Part shown: piece by piece, positions 58,872 to 64,000 of the stretch
Layout of the letters: each line of letters opens with the position of its first letter
How positions within the stretch are numbered: position 1 is the first letter of the stretch
From: Crossaster papposus
Taxonomy: Eukaryota > Echinodermata > Asteroidea > Velatida > Solasteridae
Direction of reading: 5' to 3'
Assembly (NCBI GenBank): GCA_037893245.1
Contig: JBAIAA010000702.1
Span: 310,001 to 374,000, forward strand
Length of the DNA: 64,000 bases
Translations under genes and position numbers: made by a program
Notes under the pieces: generated by a model
Database searches by the model: none
What the model was told of the DNA's origin: nothing
What the model saw: the letters and a program-made list of their open reading frames with translations, nothing else

Positions 58872-61800
58872 ATCATTACGCCCAGTTTGACTCTGAGTTG
58901 TCACCTGTGTTGTCACCTTTATTCTGGGGTTTTCCCATTGTATAAGTAAACAATCTGAGAACACAGACATCTGACTATATGCCGCCTCATTGACTTGTGT
59001 ACACATTACATCCTTTGTGTATGGCGCCATACAGGACGAAGTGTGTACACAAGTCAATGAGGCATACAGAGACAGTCTCTGTTCTTAGATGTTTTACTCA
59101 CACTGGGGAAACCCCAGAATCTACCGCTGGCAATCAACAACTTCTACTTTGACAGTGCCTTGTGGAAACAACAGCTGTTGTCAACCAACGGGGGGGGGGG
59201 GGGGGGGGGGGTGGGGGTGGTAGTGTTTGTGGGAAGGCCAGACTGAAATATAATTTTTCTGTGGCTGTTTCATGTCAGTGAATGGGGCTTATAATAACTA
59301 TTTTATTTATTATAATCTACGGAAGCTTAAAGTGACCATTCGCGTTTCCGCGTTTCTGATATAATTTATTTCGGAAAGACGGAATACTGAGAAAAAAATA
59401 TGTCTTTCTGTGAAAATCGTATCTCAAAAAGCCGCCTTTCTATGATATCGTATCTTAGAAAGACGTCTTTTCCTGATATCGTATCTCGGAAAGACATCTT
59501 TTACTTATATCGTATCTCGGAAAGACATATTGCTATCTCAGTATTCCGTCTTTTCGAGATAAATTATCTCAGAAACGCGGAAACGCGGATGGTCACTTTA
59601 AGCTTCCGTAATAATCCCATTTTTGGGGGGTAATTTTTAATTTTATGCAATGAAAATTTAATGAAAAGGAAATTTGACAAATGAAATCATAAATGAAGAT
59701 GACAATGAAAATTTGCGAAAAAGCCATAATATGCTCTCTCTGTTCCTTAAACAGACATATTTCTAGTTTAAAACCAATTTTGTTGTACTGCTGTTCCGAT
59801 CGGATTTTTATTAGAGCTGGTCACATGTCACACTTTGTGTCGAAACTTTATTTAACGACCCAAATCAGTGTGAAACGTATTATTTGTTAATGGTTAATTT
59901 CAGGAAATCACCGACGCAGAAGTGTTTCTTCAGTACCCAGACAATCCGGATGAAGTGGTGCACTTTGGGATGCGACTTGATGACGTTGATGGACAACTCA
60001 TCCTTTCAGAGACAGTGGATAATAGCCTGGGCCGCGGCGCAGGAATCTAGTACGTATTTAAAAAGAATTTAAAAAAGATACTGAAGTTTAGGTAGGATTT
60101 GCAGATCTGGAAAATGTACCGGTCCAAATTATTACCCAATTCTTGGGTCCAGGTTGATCAGCCTCGGTCTAAAAACTGGGCCAACGGTATCAAAATGTTC
60201 GAGAGGAGTAATGCTCAAAGTGATTTTTTGCGAGGTATGCACATGCACGTTTGTTTCTGGTGTAAATCGAGGAGTTTCTTTTGTTCCTCTCGATAATTTC
60301 CTTTGTTTGTCCTCTAACTTTTTCCGACGGCCTCCATTGGTTTTGTACACGAATCTCAATCGAGGACGTCCTCGATTCTAACCCTAACTTCAATTCACCT
60401 TCGTGTCGCCAGGCATGTGTCCTCCATTTACACCATGAACAAACGCACCTAGAGTTGATAAATGTGTGATAGCATTGCAGCGCGTCTATTTGTCCGGCGC
60501 AACGGGATTGCCATTTTGTAGTCGGAATGTTTGTTCACGTACATCAGCTCAATCCGAAACGCCAGTATCCCTTTGTTTTCGTTTTTTACACTAGCCATGG
60601 CGACGTTCTCGTAGACATCAATGGCACAAACATCGAGGAGTGGAAAGTCCAAGATCTCCTGGACCTTCTTCGTAAAAAAGTGAAGCCGAAACTTCTTTTG
60701 GTAGGTCATTTTTTTTTTTTTTTCAGTTGAAAAAATAAAACAGTTTAACCATCGTGTGGCAGAAGTTGGTGAAGAGTCGTTTATTACATATATATCCTTA
60801 GTAGAAAATAAATGTTGTGCAGCATGTCAAGACGAGTCAAGGAACCAATATATATATTTTTTTATTTTTTTTGGTCAAACAGACCGTTAAGCGTCCGTTG
60901 GATGAAGAAACGCACGTGTTCGTGTGGACTTACTTCAAACTTGTCAAAGATAAAGGTAAAACTGTTGTTCTTCTCCCTACCATGTTGTGCATCATGCTTG
61001 TATGTCCCCCTGTATATGTTCGTTTCATGTACACAGCCAATTCGAAGAACCAGTTCGCGCCGAAGGACGAATATATATACACGCAAAATTTTTCCTGATT
61101 GAAACTGGATAACGCATAAACACGTCACGAGCAAGGCCGGAAATGTCTGTCAGCAGCGAGCAAGACCGGAAATGTGTTGGTGTGCTTCCCGGTGCATCGG
61201 CCTGAACCCGCCTCGGATCGATTTTTTGCTAAAAATAATCCCGCGCCTCGGCTCGGTTATGTTAAGATAATCCCGGCGCAAACTGGTTAAGATTGAAATA
61301 TTCTGCCCTCTTAACTTATTTGATTTGTATATTTCAGGTCATTTCAGCCAGTAAGCAGTTTGCAGCAGTTTGAATCCTATTCATGTTTTGATTGATATCT
61401 AGTACATTACCATATTATTATTTTCAATTAAAATCTCATTAATACATTTCATCCTTCATATAAATTTAGTTTCTAAATATAAAAGAGCAAACAGCTCATC
61501 ACTATCAAAAACATTAAAAAGAGTAAAATAATTTTTGATAAGAGCAGAAACTACTCCAAAATAGTGAAAACCACTTAAAACGAGTGAAATTGTTAATCTA
61601 AATAAGAGCTGTCCTTAGCATATGCTCCTTGAAAGAGTTGAACATTTTACTCAATTTGAAGTAGTTTTCGCTCTGAAAAACTAAATTTTACTCTTTTTGG
61701 AATGGTTTTAAATAAGAGATTCACTTTTTCTGGAAGTAAGCTTTTCAATTTCTTACAAATAGAGAGCATGCCTGATGAAACCAATTTAAAATGGCCAGAT

Positions 61801-63970
61801 TTGTCTGGCCTCGGTCGTGACGTGTTTATCCGTCATTCGTTTTGAATTCCAGAAAAAAAGTTTGCGTGTATATACACGGCATTTGACGCGAACTGAATAA
61901 ATAATTGTATTGTTTCGTGTACCTTTAGATAACAAGCCAAGGGTGGAAATGTTGTACTTGACCCGGACGGACACAGATGAGATGCCGTGGATCGAGCTTG
62001 GTCTAAGCGAGACGGTCAAGTATGAATGGCTGGGACCACCCGTCGCTGCCTACGACATAATGTCTTCTTCACATGGACAACAAACAGAATATATGAGCAT
62101 TGAAAACAGAGATGTGAAGTTTGTGACCACTTACAATAGGCTTACCAGTAGGTATTTGTGATAGTTTGCATGTATACTGTATTTAACAACAGAAACAAGT
62201 GCAGTTTTACGAATAATTGTGCATGAAACAGCATAAGAAGCGGCAACTGATTGTCAGCAACAGCAGCAGAAACAGCAACAACAGCAGCAACAACAGCAAG
62301 AGCAATAACAATTTTAGCAACAGCAGCAGCAAAAGCGTCGGCAACAGCAGCGGCAGTGGCGGCGACAGTGGCAACAGCAGTGGCAGCAGCAGTGGCAGCA
62401 ACAGCGGCAGCAGCGGCAACAGCGGTGGTGGCGGCGGCAGTGGCAGCGGCAACGGCAACAGCAGTGGCAATAGTGGCGGCAACAGCGACAGCAGCGGCGG
62501 CGACAGCAGCTGCGGCAAGAGCGGCAGCAGCGGCGGCAACAGCGACAACAGCTGCGGTAAGAGCGGCAAAAGCGGCGGCAGCAGCAGCAGCAGTAGGAAC
62601 AGTAGCAACAGTAGCAACAGCAGCATCAGCATCAGCAGCAGCAGCAACAAAAACAGCAGCAACAGCAACAACAGCAGCAGCAGCAACAGCAACAACAGCA
62701 GCAGCAGCAAAAGCAGCAGCAGCAAAACAACTGCAGCAGCAGCAACAAAAGCAGCAGCAACAGCAACAACAGCAACAACAGCAACAGCAGCAACAGCAAC
62801 AACAGCAGCAGCAGCAAAAGCAGCAGCAGCAAAACAACTGCAGCAGCTACAACAACAGCAGCAACAGCAGCAACAGCAGCAAAAGCAGCAAAACAAATCG
62901 ATAACAGCAACAGCCACATTTCACGCTCAATTCACAACTATTTCTGTTTTTGTTTAAGGTAGGTTCTTCAAATATGTCTACGTCGGTCCAGGCGATCCAG
63001 GCAACGGCATTCCAGTCATATACTCGCTGCAGGAATACGACAAACCAGTGACCAATTCAACCACACCAGAAACTGTTAAACGTCGCAATGCCGATCCCAC
63101 ATTAGACGTCAGGGTAAGCATATAAACTAGTCTGAAACATTCCATGTTAACCAGTTCGCACCGGAGGACGTATATACAAGCAAAGTTTTTCCTAGATTTG
63201 AAATGGATGACGCATAAACTCGTCACGAGCAAGGCCGAAAATGTCTTTTTATTATTATTATTAAATTATATTGCGCAAATTCATTAAAAAGATGTTCCAA
63301 TGCGCATAATCTTTTTAGCAATCTTTCGTCTGTCAGCAATGAGCAAGGACTTGAACCTGCGACCTCTGTAACACCGGACCGGCGCTCTACCAACTGAGCT
63401 ATCTTTCCCTATGTTGGCGGTTTCTCAAATTGTCGGTATCTTTGTCTGAGGGCGCTGGTCAAAAGCCATAAACACCAGAATGCTGGAGTGTGACCATGGT
63501 TTCTTCCCAATTTTACGATACAACCTGGGAAGTGACATTGTGGGGATCACTCAATGAGGATACGACTTTTTATCATAAACTATCATACAGAAATAAACTG
63601 TAAGAGAAACTAACTGGGTAGATTTGCATATATTTCAAAGTAAACAATCTCTTGTGGTTTATTTAAGATTTATTAGTTTAAGACGATGTTGGAAATGCTA
63701 TTGCACCAGGTGGGAAAATTATTTCAGGACCTTAACATCTTGGACAGCACTGCACTTTCAGAAATTTTGTGTGAATATCTTTGTGTTACATTATCTCAAG
63801 TAGCTTATATGCCATAATTACGTATATTATTAACCAATATTAACCCTTTGTCCTTTTGTAGAATTTTCTAATACCTACCCCAGACGTACCCGTATTGTTG
63901 AACTCTCCTTTCTGGTACGAAAAGGGGAATGCTGACGATGGACATTCTCTTGAGAGCATCAAGTATACAG
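58330..63970 (+). CDS. PDZ-domain protein, unrecognised C-terminal region (continues past window)
   Basis: Eight exons join in phase: 58330-58357, 58734-58810, 59904-60049, 60595-60700, 60883-60955, 61929-62147, 62959-63113 and 63862-63970. This gives 913 bp, about 304 residues, ending at a donor. Residues about 36-119 form a PDZ domain: VVHFGMRLDDVDGQLIL (carboxylate-binding loop and strand), SLGRGAGIYHGDVLVDINGT (the GD.L..ING signature) and the last helix and strand VQDLLDLLRKKVKPKLLL. PDZ domains bind C-terminal peptides of partner proteins, often at membranes. The downstream segment (HVFVWTYFKLVKD, RVEMLYLTRTDTDEMPWIE, FFKYVYVGPGDPGNGIPVI) is not one I recognise. No signal peptide or membrane segment is seen. 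Introns carry TTAA MITEs, a SINE and a CAG tract. Confidence 0.8.
58734..58810 (+). CDS. PDZ gene exon 2
   Basis: Acceptor TTGCAG ends at 58733; donor GTAAGT starts at 58811. Encodes CQVGYAELTERQGAAEGLTE and PSVKS. A C47 run starts ten bases past the donor site. Confidence 0.75.
58821..58867. repeat. C47 homopolymer next to a splice donor
   Basis: The run begins at position +11 of the intron after exon 2 of the PDZ gene. It is the longest uninterrupted C run in the window. Confidence 0.95.
58921..59120. mobile_element. Palindromic MITE (ATTCTGGGGTTTTCCC ends)
   Basis: Outer ATTCTGGGGTTTTCCC and its complement, and an inner exact arm GACTTGTGTACAC, fold around TATGGCGCCATA. It lies in an intron of the PDZ gene; no clear TSD. 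Confidence 0.75.
59320..59608. mobile_element. TA-flanked MITE with internal tandem repeats
   Basis: CGGAAGCTTAAAGTGACC arms with TA on both sides (59318-59319, 59609-59610). The core has four diverged copies of ATATCGTATCTCGGAAAGAC. Confidence 0.8.
59904..60049 (+). CDS. PDZ gene exon 3 (first half of PDZ)
   Basis: Acceptor TTTCAG ends at 59903; donor GTACGT at 60050. Encodes EITDAEVFLQYPDNPDEVV, HFGMRLDDVDGQLILSE and SLGRGAGI. The apparent stop TAG spans the donor, and the codon is completed as TA|C by exon 4. Confidence 0.85.
60595..60700 (+). CDS. PDZ gene exon 4 (second half of PDZ)
   Basis: Acceptor ACACTAG ends at 60594; donor GTAGGT at 60701. Encodes HGDVLVDINGTNIEEWKVQD and LLDLLRKKVKPKLLL, the core of the domain. 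Confidence 0.88.
60883..60955 (+). CDS. PDZ gene exon 5
   Basis: Acceptor CAAACAG ends at 60882; donor GTAAAA at 60956. Encodes TVKRPLDEETHVFVWTYFKL then VKDK in phase. Confidence 0.8.
61050..61286. mobile_element. TTAA MITE, copy 2 (PDZ gene intron)
   Basis: CCAGTTCGCGCCG start and CCGGCGCAAACTGG end; TTAA follows at 61287-61290, while the left flank has mutated to GAA. Same interior words as copy 1 (CGGAAATG, AATAATCCCG). Confidence 0.8.
61801..61900. mobile_element. TTAA MITE, copy 3, inverted fragment
   Basis: Reverse-orientation end of the same family (CGTGACGTGTTTATCCGTCA, GTGTATATACACGGCATTTG, GCGCGAACTG-like end). The other end is missing. Confidence 0.7.
61929..62147 (+). CDS. PDZ gene exon 6
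   Basis: Acceptor CTTTAG ends at 61928; donor GTAGGT at 62148. Encodes NKPRVEMLYLTRTDTDEMPW, IELGLSETVKYEWLGPPVAA and VKFVTTYNRLT; no known fold recognised. Confidence 0.82.
62255..62905. repeat. CAG/CAA/GGC trinucleotide tract in intron
   Basis: About 650 bp of imperfect (CAGCAA)n, (GGCAGC)n and (CAG)n units lie in the intron between exons 6 and 7 of the PDZ gene. Because it lacks T-rich triplets, five long frames stay open on both strands (poly-Ser/Asn, poly-Ala/Thr, poly-Leu, poly-Cys). They are by-products: splice sites on either side join exon 6 to exon 7 in phase without it. Confidence 0.92.
62959..63113 (+). CDS. PDZ gene exon 7
   Basis: Acceptor TTTAAG ends at 62958; donor GTAAGC at 63114. 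Encodes RFFKYVYVGPGDPGNGIPVI, YSLQEYDKPVTNSTTPETV and RRNADPTLDVR. Confidence 0.82.
63151..63240. mobile_element. TTAA MITE, copy 4, truncated
   Basis: TTAA at 63147-63150 precedes CCAGTTCGCACCGG and the first 90 bp of the family. It is cut by the SINE that follows. Confidence 0.75.
63246..63410 (-). mobile_element. tRNA-derived SINE
   Basis: On the minus strand an A box (TAGCTCAGTTGGTAGAGC, complement of 63384-63401) and a B box (GGTTCAAGTCC, complement of 63347-63357) are spaced as in a tRNA, but the acceptor stem does not pair. A body of about 85 bp and an (AAT)n tail at 63249-63262 follow. Confidence 0.82.
63862..63970 (+). CDS. PDZ gene exon 8 (last in window)
   Basis: Acceptor TTTGTAG ends at 63861; donor GTAGGT at 63971. 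Encodes NFLIPTPDVPVLLNSPFWYE and KGNADDGHSLESIKYT. Ends in phase 1, so further exons follow beyond the window. Confidence 0.8.
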
Positions 63971-64000
63971 GTAGGTTTATGTACTCGCCATTTAAAAAGC

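Noticed and set aside
60041..60052. Stop codon ending the PDZ reading frame at 60048
   Set aside because: The TAG spans the exon-intron border (TA|GTACGT); splicing to 60595 makes it TAC.
62142..62957. Poly-Leu, poly-Cys, poly-Ala and Ser/Asn open frames
   Set aside because: By-products of the CAG/CAA/GGC intronic tract; exons 6 and 7 join in phase without it.
63347..63410. Functional tRNA gene
   Set aside because: A and B boxes are present, but the acceptor stem does not pair and a SINE body with (AAT)n tail follows.

Overview
This is eukaryotic, clearly metazoan nuclear DNA: split genes with GT-AG introns, a Cys-loop receptor gene with the classical animal exon layout, TTAGGG-type repeats, a tRNA-derived SINE and a very dense load of DNA transposons and palindromic MITEs. 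The gene content and repeat style fit a marine invertebrate, possibly an amphioxus-like deuterostome, but the species cannot be fixed from the sequence alone.

Four split genes can be read. (1) 712-19606 (+): most of a divergent nicotinic-type Cys-loop receptor subunit. Five exons splice in phase and include the canonical 45-bp and 110-bp exons; exon 1 lies outside the window. (2) 26607-30611 (-): a complete two-exon TLC-domain membrane protein (242 aa). (3) 37481-42159 (+): a multi-exon gene joining a Tudor-like segment, zinc-finger-like motifs, a long intact tyrosine-recombinase domain, an acidic linker and a SANT/Myb-like C-terminus (about 803 aa). This is the most unusual gene here. (4) 58330 to beyond 63970 (+): a PDZ-domain protein with a long unrecognised C-terminal part, eight phase-consistent exons, cut by the window end.

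Mobile DNA fills most of the rest. It includes a decayed Ty3/gypsy gag-pol relic (20755-22445), a head-to-head pair of PIF/Harbinger-type elements sharing a CAG target site (31119-35204), a Tc1/mariner transposase relic (43118-43603), a nearly full-length jockey/CR1-group LINE with only a few breaks (50700-55085) and a second LINE RT fragment (47514-47860). MITEs with readable target duplications include hAT-like (8 bp, two copies), Mutator-like (9 bp, two copies, one a perfect palindrome), piggyBac-like (TTAA) and TA-flanked types.

Other repeats are a 34-bp minisatellite (46413-47513), a 20-22 bp minisatellite (27398-27808), a 22-bp satellite (1177-1420), a CAG/CAA/GGC trinucleotide tract inside an intron (62255-62905), an interstitial telomeric tract flanked by inverted arms (57846-58203), and 17 long C or G homopolymers. 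Outside the split genes no transposon ORF is unbroken, which makes the intact 1.9-kb recombinase exon stand out.
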